Positions 1 to 7,364 of a stretch of DNA of 8,390 nt are shown here, one piece after another. This DNA comes from Alkalimonas sp. (lineage in GTDB: Bacteria > Pseudomonadota > Gammaproteobacteria > Enterobacterales > Alteromonadaceae). Location: contig JAIUMG010000139.1 in the NCBI GenBank assembly GCA_022565655.1, positions 1 through 8,390 of the forward strand, in the 5' to 3' direction. A program made the position numbers and the translations under genes. Every line of letters begins with the position of its first letter. Within the stretch, counting starts at the first letter, position 1. The notes beneath the pieces were generated by a model. It had not been told where the DNA came from, ran no database searches, and saw only the letters and a list, made by a program, of their open reading frames with translations.

Positions 1-1
1 C

Positions 2-529
2 AATTGCAATGATGGTGTTCGTATCGATGGTACCGTTTCGTTGCAACCTGCAAATATTTTACTACCTATGCTTGAGCAAGATAAATCAGTGCTGATTGAC
101 GACTTTATTGCCACTGCTTGTTATGCAGAGTTAGAACCGCTCGGCGATAAGATTTTCAATCAGTTCAGCATCGACGCTTTTACCACAACGATGACCGAGT
201 GGTTGGCTTTGTTAAGTGAGCCGGTGACCACGTCAGAAGAAGCCATGGCACTAATTAGACAGCAATGGTTATTGTTGCGTGAATCGGTAAAAAACAAAAG
301 CAACCCGAGTTATTTATTGATGGTTGGTAGTACCAATTATATTTCCGCCGTGATGACTAAGCTAGCTGTCAGTATGGATGATGCTTCACCTGATATTGCC
401 GATGCTTTTAATGAGGTTTTGACGATATGGCGAGAATACATCGAGAAAGCATCAGCGGACTTTTCCTCTGAACCTTTGCAGCTTGATGGCGTGTCCGTTC
501 AGTATCTGATGTCTAAGCACTTGATTTAA
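2..529 (+). CDS. C-terminal part of a probable Maf-family motility accessory factor (5' end outside window)
   Basis: The reading frame is open from base 2 with no stop, so the gene begins before the window; the TTG at 41 is only an internal leucine codon. The 175 visible residues start with NCNDGVRIDG followed by a proline-containing turn, which resembles the segment after the DUF115 core in Maf flagellin glycosyltransferases. The remainder is alpha-helical and acidic, as in the helical C-terminal region of that family, with no signal peptide or membrane segment. Maf proteins act in the cytoplasm and transfer nonulosonic acids (pseudaminic or legionaminic acid) to flagellin Ser/Thr before export. 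A PseH-like gene and a sigma-28-type promoter in the same window fit this assignment. The catalytic core lies outside the window, so the identification rests on a short motif plus context. An unrelated helical protein is possible. Confidence 0.6.
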   Translation, partial: NCNDGVRIDGTVSLQPANILLPMLEQDKSVLIDDFIATACYAELEPLGDKIFNQFSIDAFTTTMTEWLALLSEPVTTSEEAMALIRQQWLLLRESVKNKSNPSYLLMVGSTNYISAVMTKLAVSMDDASPDIADAFNEVLTIWREYIEKASADFSSEPLQLDGVSVQYLMSKHLI

Positions 530-571
530 ATAATATGATGGCAGTTTTAAGCTGTGAAGCTCTGGTACGAT

Positions 572-599
572 TAAAGCTTTACTGCTACATTGCCGATAA
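572..599 (+). promoter_or_regulatory. Sigma-28 (FliA)-type flagellar promoter upstream of tagD
   Basis: The -35 element TAAAGCTT (572-579) differs at one position from the enterobacterial FliA consensus TAAAGTTT. The -10 element GCCGATAA (592-599) is a perfect match. The spacer is 12 bases against the usual 11. Transcription would start near 606-609, giving a leader of about 33 bases before the tagD ATG at 641. The site lies in the gap after the Maf-like gene and points into tagD, so it would express tagD, and perhaps the two genes behind it, together with late flagellar genes. Confidence 0.7.
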
Positions 600-640
600 C
601 TTTGTTATAGTTTGGGACAATTTACACTAATGGTTGATGC

Positions 641-1054
641 ATGAAGACAATAATTACTTATGGTACGTTTGATCTTTTTCACATTGGGCACGTGAATTTA
701 TTAAAGCGGGCAAAATCCTTGGGTGATCATTTAATTGTTGGTGTTTCTACGGACGAATTTAACCAATCTAAAGGTAAGTCAACATTGATACCATTTGAAC
801 ATCGGATGGCTATCTTAGAAAGTTGCCGTTATGTTGATACAGTAATTCCTGAAGAAAACTGGGCTCAAAAAGCTGATGATATAAAAAAATATAAAGTTGA
901 TACTTTTGTGATCGGTGATGACTGGCTTGGTCAGTTTGATGAATTGAAGGCGCAGTGTAACGTTGTATATTTATCGCGCACAAAGCAGATTTCTTCTTCG
1001 TCTATTAAGCAAGCATTGCAACTGCTGAGTCAGCTTGATAAAGAGCTTGGTTAG
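641..1054 (+). CDS. tagD: Glycerol-3-phosphate cytidylyltransferase (TagD type)
   Basis: This enzyme makes CDP-glycerol from CTP and sn-glycerol-3-phosphate, the activated donor for glycerol-phosphate transferases; it is cytosolic. At 137 residues it is the usual length of TagD (about 130). The N-terminus has the nucleotidyltransferase pattern YGTFDLFHIGH (7-17), with the HxGH catalytic pair H14 and H17. Other TagD hallmarks are STDEFN (36-41), EHR (53-55), VIGDDW (90-95) and RTKQISSSSIK (113-123), where serines replace the usual ISTT threonines; this is conservative. The ATG at 641 aligns with the family N-terminus but has no clear Shine-Dalgarno sequence. It is the first gene behind the sigma-28-type promoter, and two CDP-glycerol-using transferases lie downstream. 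Best known from Gram-positive teichoic acid synthesis, the family also occurs in Gram-negative capsule loci. Function is secure; the final acceptor is inferred. Confidence 0.95.
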   Translation: MKTIITYGTFDLFHIGHVNLLKRAKSLGDHLIVGVSTDEFNQSKGKSTLIPFEHRMAILESCRYVDTVIPEENWAQKADDIKKYKVDTFVIGDDWLGQFDELKAQCNVVYLSRTKQISSSSIKQALQLLSQLDKELG

Positions 1055-1148
1055 ATAATAGTTATAGCTTGGATGGATCTTCTTATTGAATATAGCTACG
1101 AGTACTTATTTAACGAAGGTTTATAAACTGAGCAAATAGGGTTGAATA

Positions 1149-2222
1149 ATGACAGAATTAACAAAAAAAAAGTCAAACCGAAGAGTACTCATCTATGGTA
1201 CTGGTTCTGGATTAGAGCTCACTTTAAAGGCTTTGAGTGAAGAAAACTGTGTAATTATTGGTGTTACTGATAAAAAAAAACCAGCATTCCCACCACAGTC
1301 AGGCCTTGAGTTCATCGCGCTGGAAGATATAGGTTCACTATATGATTATATAGCTATAGCGAGCCTATCCTATGATCGGTATATTATTGACCACTTAGTT
1401 AGCATTGGTATTCCTGAGTCAACTATAATTTTACCGTTGAGAATGAACCAAGTTGACTCAATTACTCTCAGAAAAAAGCTTCTCAGGCCAGTACATGTTA
1501 GAGCGTGGTCGGAGTTCTACGGTATTGAGCGGATATCAAATTTAACCAAAATGCAGGGAACCTGCGATTGCTTGGCAATTACCTCGCAGGAAGCCATTAA
1601 CCTGAATAATTTTAATGACTACAGTTTGCGATCTCCAGATTACCAACGACTGGCAGTTGCATTACTTCTATCAAAAAGGATCCAGGAGCTTGCACTCCCT
1701 GGTGATGTAGCCGAATTAGGCGTGTATCAAGGTGATTTCTCAACTTACCTTAGTAGTTTATTTCCAGATAGAAAGCTGCACTTATTTGATACTTTCACTG
1801 GGTTTCCAGATGCAAGCTTGGCTTGTGAAAGCTCCGAAGACGTCAAGCTCAGGGGAAGAAATCACTTTTCAGATACCAGTCTAGACTTAGTGCGTAGTAA
1901 ATTAACTGAACATTCTGCTGAGATCTTTTTTTATCCTGGATATTTTCCTGAGACAGCACCAAATAAGGATATAAGGTATTGTTTTGTAAGTATTGATGTT
2001 GATCTCTATCAGCCAACGATAGATGGTCTTAAGTTTTTTTATGAGCATATAACTCCCGGTGGCTACATAATGCTTCATGACTATAATTTTAGCCTTTACC
2101 CAGGTGTAAAACAGGCTGTGCATGAATTTTGTGAAGAGCAAGGCGTTGCTATGGTACCGATCTCTGATTTTTATGGGTCTGTTATTATTCCTAAACCAAC
2201 TGTTAGGAAGCAAATGAAATAA
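1149..2222 (+). CDS. TylF/MycF-family SAM-dependent O-methyltransferase with N-terminal Rossmann-like domain
   Basis: Two domains are visible. Residues 11-100 form a Rossmann-like unit (VLIYGTGSG at 13-21, later DYIAIAS at 66-72), like those preceding many sugar-modifying enzymes. Residues about 165-350 are a class I methyltransferase: SAM-binding motif DVAELGVYQGDFS (186-198), LFDTFTGFP (212-220), and the metal/catalytic acids of the TylF/MycF family in SIDVDLY (D283, D285) and LHDYN (D311). Known relatives use SAM and Mg2+ to methylate sugar hydroxyls of macrolides and surface glycans. The start is supported by TAGGG (1137-1141), seven bases upstream. It sits 94 bases after tagD in the same direction, so its substrate may be a glycan sugar or the glycerol-phosphate unit (inference). 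The first 45 codons hold two runs of nine adenines, discussed under findings. Family confident, substrate unknown. Confidence 0.85.
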   Translation: MTELTKKKSNRRVLIYGTGSGLELTLKALSEENCVIIGVTDKKKPAFPPQSGLEFIALEDIGSLYDYIAIASLSYDRYIIDHLVSIGIPESTIILPLRMNQVDSITLRKKLLRPVHVRAWSEFYGIERISNLTKMQGTCDCLAITSQEAINLNNFNDYSLRSPDYQRLAVALLLSKRIQELALPGDVAELGVYQGDFSTYLSSLFPDRKLHLFDTFTGFPDASLACESSEDVKLRGRNHFSDTSLDLVRSKLTEHSAEIFFYPGYFPETAPNKDIRYCFVSIDVDLYQPTIDGLKFFYEHITPGGYIMLHDYNFSLYPGVKQAVHEFCEEQGVAMVPISDFYGSVIIPKPTVRKQMK

Positions 2223-2426
2223 CCCACTTGCTTTTGCCTTCTTAATTACTCTAGAACTGGCATATAGAAAATTAAAATAGCGTGTAAATAATCTGAGATT
2301 GTGAAGCCTTGAAAAGACCAACTCTCATAGAGGAAGAACACTTTCTAAGTTATTAATACAGTTGAGTACAAAATATGCTGTAGAGAGATGAGCATTTTCA
2401 TAGACTAATTACAGGGTAACCACAGA

Positions 2427-3845
2427 ATGAACGATGAAGCATGGATAATCTTTGGCGCATCGAAGCGAGGTGAAACAGCTATTGCAGCAGCTCCTCATCG
2501 AAAATGGTTCGGTTTCATCGACAATGACCCTTGTAAGTGGGGTAGTCTATTTTGTGGTTTGCCTGTGATGTCTTTGGATCAGTATCTTAAGAGTTATGCG
2601 ACGCTGCCCATTGTGATTGCATCACAATATCAGATGGAAATTGTTGAGCAACTTCTCGAACATGGCGTGCAACGCTTTGAACTATTTTGGCCAGTTTTTC
2701 GCTCTAAGCTGGATGAAGTGGATACAACTGAGGATTTTCAACTCTTTGACTTAGAAGGATCAAGCGGTGTTCGACAAGGACGATTAGCACTTTTTATTAG
2801 CAATAACTCAGGCTCCAACACCTTTGCTCTGAAGAAAATGTGTAGTCTCGATGGAGCAGGAGTTGATGCAGTTTTTCATCATGACATGCTGAAATCTCAT
2901 GAATATATCGAAGATTTGCTGCGTAGTGATGCTGTAGTAATTACACATGACAAGATCCTTCGTTCAGATGTGAAAACTATCCAGCTCTGGCACGGATTTC
3001 CGTTGAAAGGTTTAAATTATATGAGCCGATATCAACCTGAATCAACTCGAAAGGTAACACATCAGCGCTGGTTGAAATATGCAGCAGTCGCGTCTTATTC
3101 CGCAACGTATACAAGCCTGATGAATGCATGCTATGGCATTCAGGCCGAGCAATATGTGGTGACTGGAATGCCGCGGAATGATCTTTTGTTTTCAGTTGGG
3201 GCGAGCAATAAACTCGAGAAAGTGATGGGAAAAAAGCTCAAGGGACGTCGAGTTGTATTGTACATGCCAACATTCAGGAAGACTATGTATGGTCAAGTTA
3301 ACGGGGAGGAAAACATATCTATTTTTGGTTTTAAGAGTGTCGACCGTGAAGCATTATTTAAGTTTCTTGATGAGCATAAGCTAGTTTTAGTGGTTAAACC
3401 GCATCCTTATCATGAGGATGACTTTGGTTTAGGTCATAAAGAGACTCTTCCTGAAAACATTTGGGTCATTACCGATAGCCCACTGATAGAGCATGATTTT
3501 GATTTCTATGAGATTTTGTCGGCATCTGACTTACTTATTACTGACTACTCATCGGTGTATTTTGATTACTTGTTACTTGATAAGCCCATTATTTTTACCC
3601 CAACCGACTCTGAAGCATATCGAGAAACTCGTGGTTTTTTGCTTGAACCTTATGACTTTTGGGCCCCAGGCCCCAAGTGTTTTGATCAGGCCAGTTTGCA
3701 GCAAGAAATATTAAAGCAAATAGATATGCCGTACAAATATGCAAAGGAGCGTGAAAACATTACGCAAATAGTACACCATTTTAGAGATAATGAATCGTCA
3801 GCACGAGTTGCAAAACTTATTGTAGATAAACTAAATGCAAATTAA
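2427..3845 (+). CDS. CDP-glycerol glycerophosphotransferase (TagB/TagF-like) with N-terminal Rossmann-like domain
   Basis: The protein (472 residues) would transfer glycerol phosphate from CDP-glycerol to an acceptor. Residues 5-90 resemble the extra N-terminal unit of the upstream methyltransferase (WIIFGASKRG, GFIDNDP, PIVIASQ). The C-terminal two thirds carry the Glyphos_transf motifs: QLWHG (186-190, probable catalytic H189), GMPRND (247-252), MPTFRKT (280-286), KPHP (324-327) and ITDYSS (371-376), followed by a TRGF segment (401-404). There is no signal peptide or transmembrane segment, so a cytosolic or peripheral-membrane location is likely. The ATG is preceded by AGGG (2413-2416), ten bases away. 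A 204-base gap separates it from the methyltransferase; I found no convincing promoter or terminator there, so it may be read from the tagD promoter. Whether it adds one unit or a chain, and to what acceptor, cannot be told. Confidence 0.88.
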   Translation: MNDEAWIIFGASKRGETAIAAAPHRKWFGFIDNDPCKWGSLFCGLPVMSLDQYLKSYATLPIVIASQYQMEIVEQLLEHGVQRFELFWPVFRSKLDEVDTTEDFQLFDLEGSSGVRQGRLALFISNNSGSNTFALKKMCSLDGAGVDAVFHHDMLKSHEYIEDLLRSDAVVITHDKILRSDVKTIQLWHGFPLKGLNYMSRYQPESTRKVTHQRWLKYAAVASYSATYTSLMNACYGIQAEQYVVTGMPRNDLLFSVGASNKLEKVMGKKLKGRRVVLYMPTFRKTMYGQVNGEENISIFGFKSVDREALFKFLDEHKLVLVVKPHPYHEDDFGLGHKETLPENIWVITDSPLIEHDFDFYEILSASDLLITDYSSVYFDYLLLDKPIIFTPTDSEAYRETRGFLLEPYDFWAPGPKCFDQASLQQEILKQIDMPYKYAKERENITQIVHHFRDNESSARVAKLIVDKLNAN

Positions 3846-3874
3846 AGCAAGTCTATACATCTTTATGAAATTAT

Positions 3875-5311
3875 TTATCGTAAAAAATTTATAATGGCTT
3901 TGGACGCTAAAGTTGGGGTTGTATAAAATTTTTTTTCTATCTTCATTTGGTTTTTTGGTTTATGACTCCTGTCTACTATTAACTCCATCATGAAGTTCAT
4001 CAGTTCAGTGTGGTTTTGAGCGACTACTCCAGCAATAAAGTCTTTATCTGGTACCAGATTTTTACCACGTAAAAAACGATATTTCACAATGTCATATTGA
4101 AAGTATAATATCGGTTTACCGCTAAGTAGGAAATCATAAGCAATCGATGAATAGTCCGTGACCAGTGCTTTGGCTTCTGCCAGCCATGGATAGACATTCT
4201 TGCCACTTGGATACAAATAAATATGTGGCAGCCCAGGCAGTTGTTGCAGATTGTTGTGGTTGGCTAACCCCATAGCATCACTAAGTTTTCGAGAGATGAA
4301 TGGGTGAAACTTCAGCAGGAAACTGACGCGCTGTTCGGCACACCATTGGTTTAACTCTGCTAAGTCTAGCGGATAGTCATTATCGCCCCAGTCACGGTAA
4401 GTTGGAGCATAGACGATCAAGTCGCCGGTTGTGTTTTGAACTTCACGAAGCACAGACAAGGGCTCGGTATTAATCCAGTCCCGTTGTTCTGCCGTTTGCA
4501 AAAAGGCATCGTTGCGTGGATAACCCAGCGCTAAATAGTGCTTAGCGCGGAAAATGTTCGGGAAAATATGTTGGTTAAACCATTCTGAGCTGGAGATAAA
4601 AGCCTCATCACAAATATGTGGATAATGCGTATTGCCACTTAAAGCTTTGTAGGGAAGGCCATGCCACAGTTGAATCACCGGAATAAAGCGGCGCAGTAAG
4701 CTGAAGGTTTCTCCGGTGTATTCATGATCCACAATGAGTTTTTTTGCCCGCAAGCAGCGCCACAAGCTTCGAAGCGATAGACCATCTAGATGGTGGTTAT
4801 CACTTTCGAGTTCGCTAATCTGTTGCTTTAATTTACGGCCCAGTAACCAGGGTTCATTTGGGTATTGACGGCGGTGCTCACGATAACTAAGCAAGACATT
4901 GCTATCAAAAAACTCCTCAGCGTAGTAGAGGTAGTCTGTAGTCGGCACTATAGTGCGTAGTAAAGCAAAACTTTGTGTCAAAAGCCAAACTGCTGTTTTT
5001 CGAAGCTTAAAGGCTAACGGTTGATGGTAGCGTTTAAGCTCGTTTTGCTGAGTAACGTAAAACAGTTGTTTTGAGCCAAAGCCTCGCTTTTTCAAACCTT
5101 CAGCAACTGCACACGTATAGCTTCCCTGTACCACTACGATACGCGCGTTTGGTTGGGCATCGCTGGCGCAGTTAATAATATCATCGGCTTGCTTTAAGTT
5201 ATCAGCCATCCCCGCAATGAGGTAACCCTGGGATGAGAGCTGCTGAGCCAATGCACGCCCCGCAGGGTTCGCTGGCGCTATATAAACAGGTGATTGCTCA
5301 GCAGTATTCAT
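3875..5311 (-). CDS. Second CDP-glycerol glycerophosphotransferase (TagB/TagF-like)
   Basis: This 478-residue protein has the same overall design as the convergent neighbour but a clearly different sequence. Residues 8-90 form a Rossmann-like unit (VYIAPANPAGRALA near the start, ARIVVVQGS at 56-64). A hydrophobic, basic-flanked stretch near 100-123 could be an amphipathic helix that docks on the membrane. The transferase motifs are QLWHG (214-218, probable catalytic H217), GYPRND (263-268), YAPTYRDW (301-308), KFHP (334-337) and VTDYSS (384-389). The ATG at 5311 has a GGAG Shine-Dalgarno about eight bases upstream and starts 15 bases after the reductase stop, so it is the last gene of the minus-strand operon. 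With tagD nearby, CDP-glycerol is the likely donor; another CDP-polyol such as CDP-ribitol cannot be excluded. The 3' end is AT-rich compared with the operon upstream. Confidence 0.87.
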   Translation of the reverse strand: MNTAEQSPVYIAPANPAGRALAQQLSSQGYLIAGMADNLKQADDIINCASDAQPNARIVVVQGSYTCAVAEGLKKRGFGSKQLFYVTQQNELKRYHQPLAFKLRKTAVWLLTQSFALLRTIVPTTDYLYYAEEFFDSNVLLSYREHRRQYPNEPWLLGRKLKQQISELESDNHHLDGLSLRSLWRCLRAKKLIVDHEYTGETFSLLRRFIPVIQLWHGLPYKALSGNTHYPHICDEAFISSSEWFNQHIFPNIFRAKHYLALGYPRNDAFLQTAEQRDWINTEPLSVLREVQNTTGDLIVYAPTYRDWGDNDYPLDLAELNQWCAEQRVSFLLKFHPFISRKLSDAMGLANHNNLQQLPGLPHIYLYPSGKNVYPWLAEAKALVTDYSSIAYDFLLSGKPILYFQYDIVKYRFLRGKNLVPDKDFIAGVVAQNHTELMNFMMELIVDRSHKPKNQMKIEKKFYTTPTLASKAIINFLR

Positions 5312-5326
5312 TGGTAGAAGCTCCGT

Positions 5327-6049
5327 TTAAGCTGTACTGCCAGCATCAACCGTTAGAGTAGTACCAGTCACAGCCGAAGCCTGCTCACTGAGTAAAAAAA
5401 GCACAGCAGCAGCTGCATCATCCGGTGTCGCCAGGCGCCCCAACGGGCTACGCCGTTTGATGCTGTCGAGTTTATCACCCTGTAAGCTGCTGGTCATCTC
5501 GGTTTGCATATAGCCTGGCGCCACGCAGTTGACGGTAATGCCTGCTTTGCCTACTTCCCGCGCCAGTGACTTGCTAAAGCCTTCTAAGGCGGCTTTGCTG
5601 GCGGCATAAACGCTTAAGCCATTAAAACCGGTACGGGCGATGATGGATGAAATATTGATGATACGGCCACGCTGGTTCAGCAGCATCGGGCGCAGCAAGT
5701 ATTTGCACAACAGGATTGGCGCTTCAATATTAAGCGTTAATACGCTGCTGATTTCACTGTTATGCATGGTGGCCAACACGCCATCGTAGCCAACGGCGGC
5801 GTTATTGATCAGCGCATAGGGGCGGCCAAGGCGCTTGATCCATTCGGCGCACAAGGCCGGCAATTGGCTGAGGTCAGCTAAATCGACCGTGACAAACTCA
5901 AAGGCAGGGTACTCCTGTTTCAGCTGCTTTGTCTCATCTGTTTCGCTGCGCGATAGGGCCAGAACCCGGTACTGCGCTGCTAACAGCTGGCGGCAAAGGG
6001 CCAGCCCCAGACCACGGCTGGCCCCGGTGACGATCACTAAGTCAGACAT
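5327..6049 (-). CDS. Short-chain dehydrogenase/reductase, 3-oxoacyl-ACP reductase (FabG)-like
   Basis: This is a classical 240-residue SDR, the size of FabG. Visible elements are the cofactor loop TGASRGLG (8-15), NNAA (82-85), and the catalytic triad S135, Y148 and K152 in the YAASK pattern with FabG-like spacing. The segment ITVNCVAPGY (171-180) and the C-terminal TGTTLTVDAGS also match FabG. The NADPH-binding arginine (R12) is in place, so reduction of a 3-oxoacyl thioester to the 3-hydroxyacyl form is the likely reaction. The ATG overlaps the end of the ligase gene by eight bases and has a strong Shine-Dalgarno (AAGGA at 6055-6059). Because it is co-transcribed with a dedicated ACP and an acyl-activating ligase, it probably tailors an ACP-bound acyl group for a glycan, not bulk fatty acid synthesis (inference). 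A sugar-nucleotide reductase role is a less likely alternative. Confidence 0.85.
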   Translation of the reverse strand: MSDLVIVTGASRGLGLALCRQLLAAQYRVLALSRSETDETKQLKQEYPAFEFVTVDLADLSQLPALCAEWIKRLGRPYALINNAAVGYDGVLATMHNSEISSVLTLNIEAPILLCKYLLRPMLLNQRGRIINISSIIARTGFNGLSVYAASKAALEGFSKSLAREVGKAGITVNCVAPGYMQTEMTSSLQGDKLDSIKRRSPLGRLATPDDAAAAVLFLLSEQASAVTGTTLTVDAGSTA

Positions 6050-7358
6050 TGGATTCCTTACGGCTTAATTTGCCGGTGTTGCTGTTCGAAAGTTGGCTGA
6101 GCCAATAATAGCGCGTTGGGATCTGATGGCGCTGCAATTGCTTAAAGCATAGCTGCATCAGATCAGCTTGTAAGGCTTTGGTATCGGTATCTGGTGCCAC
6201 TGCTATATCCGCTACCACTAACTGGCCCAGCACGCTGCTGGCCTTGCCATACACCTTTGCCTGCAATACAGCATCGTGTTGCAGCAGCACTTGTTCTACT
6301 TGCTCAGGGTGGACTTTGTTGCCGCCGACATTAATGGCCCCGCTGGCGCGGCCTAAAAATAACACCCGAGCCTCTCGCAGCTCGACCACATCGGTGGTAT
6401 CGATAAAGCCATGTTGATCTACAGTAACAGCCGTCTGCTCTAGCGGTATCACCGGTGGCTTAATGCAAAGGTGCTGCTCGGCATTGATACGCAGTTGCAC
6501 CTGAGAGTGAGATTGATTCAGCCAGGCGGCCGGAAAGCCAGCCTTGCCATCGGACACCGCAAAACCAACACCCGCTTCAGTCGAGGCGTAAATATGCAGC
6601 AGCCTGGCGCTTGGAAACAGCTGCTGGAGCTGGGTCAGTAGAGGTTGGTCGGCAATTTCTCCGCCCAGAGTCAGTTGCTGCAGCGGCACTGCACTGAGCT
6701 GGTTGGTCATTAGTAATTGTCGCCATAACGATGGCGTGGCAGATAGTGCATTCACTTGATACTGCTGCAGCACCTGAATGCGCGCACCGGCATCGCCCTG
6801 GCTGGCATCAACAAGGCAGGCACCGCTGAGTACGCTTTGTAGCAGCACCTGCAAACCGGCAAAGCGATAAGGCTGATAACAGAGCCCCCAACGTAGTGGC
6901 TGTTGAGCTGCCTTGCATTTAATGGCCCGGCTTAATCCGGTAAAGCTATGTGCTATCCATTTTGGGGTGCCGGTGGTGCCTGAGGTGGCCAGGTACCAGA
7001 CTGTTTGCTGCACAGTTTCCTGCACTGATTCCAGCACTGCTTCCGGGGAGCTGGCGGCAACTGCAGCTGTGGGTGCTTTGCTGCCATCAGCTGGCCAGAC
7101 ATACACTTCGTCAGCAATGCTGATGTCCGTTTCCGGCAGTAAGTACAAGGCTGAGCACCAGCCATCAAAGGCCAGCAGGGCGCTGATAAACTCAGCCAGA
7201 CCGGTATAGTGCAAAGCAATCGCCTGGCCAGCTAACTGAGGATAGTGTTGGCGGATCTGCTCAGCCTTTGCCCGCAACTGCTGGTAGCTCTTTGGCTCAG
7301 AGCCATCCATAGCCAGCTGGCTGGCTGGGATCTGCTGTAGCTGTTGCAAAAATACCAT
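6042..7358 (-). CDS. Adenylate-forming acyl/aryl ligase (ANL superfamily, probable acyl-ACP ligase)
   Basis: The enzyme would activate a carboxylic acid with ATP and load it on a phosphopantetheine thiol, probably of the ACP encoded just upstream. The ANL motifs are all present: ATP-binding loop ATSGTTGTPK (124-133), YASTEAG (257-263), D323 in the TTD motif, the hinge and C-domain signature from GRASG (336-340) through NVGGNKVHPEQVE (343-355), and the late catalytic lysine K430 in NTGKLSRK. At 438 residues it is shorter than typical 500-560 residue members; most of the saving is in the N-terminal subdomain, as in MenE-like ligases. Start ATG at 7358 lies six bases after the ACP stop, with an AGGA about ten bases upstream. 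The acid cannot be predicted from sequence; a short hydroxy or keto acid would suit the downstream reductase. Confidence 0.88.
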   Translation of the reverse strand: MVFLQQLQQIPASQLAMDGSEPKSYQQLRAKAEQIRQHYPQLAGQAIALHYTGLAEFISALLAFDGWCSALYLLPETDISIADEVYVWPADGSKAPTAAVAASSPEAVLESVQETVQQTVWYLATSGTTGTPKWIAHSFTGLSRAIKCKAAQQPLRWGLCYQPYRFAGLQVLLQSVLSGACLVDASQGDAGARIQVLQQYQVNALSATPSLWRQLLMTNQLSAVPLQQLTLGGEIADQPLLTQLQQLFPSARLLHIYASTEAGVGFAVSDGKAGFPAAWLNQSHSQVQLRINAEQHLCIKPPVIPLEQTAVTVDQHGFIDTTDVVELREARVLFLGRASGAINVGGNKVHPEQVEQVLLQHDAVLQAKVYGKASSVLGQLVVADIAVAPDTDTKALQADLMQLCFKQLQRHQIPTRYYWLSQLSNSNTGKLSRKESNV

Positions 7359-7364
7359 CTGGGT

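Noticed and set aside
41..529. A complete small gene starting at TTG 41
   Set aside because: The same frame is open back to base 2 and encodes a Maf-like motif (NCNDGVRIDG) before the TTG, so this is the tail of a longer gene.
602..628. Sigma-70 promoter TTGTTA / TACACT before tagD
   Set aside because: The spacer is only 15 bases and both boxes are weak, while a much better sigma-28 match lies just upstream. The TATAGT at 606-611 has no matching -35 box.
1902..2321. Minus-strand open frame of 139 codons over the end of the methyltransferase gene
   Set aside because: It lies antisense to a conserved methyltransferase domain, its protein is rich in basic and aromatic residues without any motif, and it has no credible Shine-Dalgarno.
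2223..2426. Possible promoter, terminator or small RNA in the 204-base gap before the plus-strand transferase
   Set aside because: I found no -35/-10 pair with good spacing, no GC-rich hairpin followed by T's, and no short frame with a Shine-Dalgarno other than that of the downstream gene.
3846..3874. Bidirectional terminator between the convergent genes
   Set aside because: The 29 bases are AT-rich and contain no self-complementary stem.
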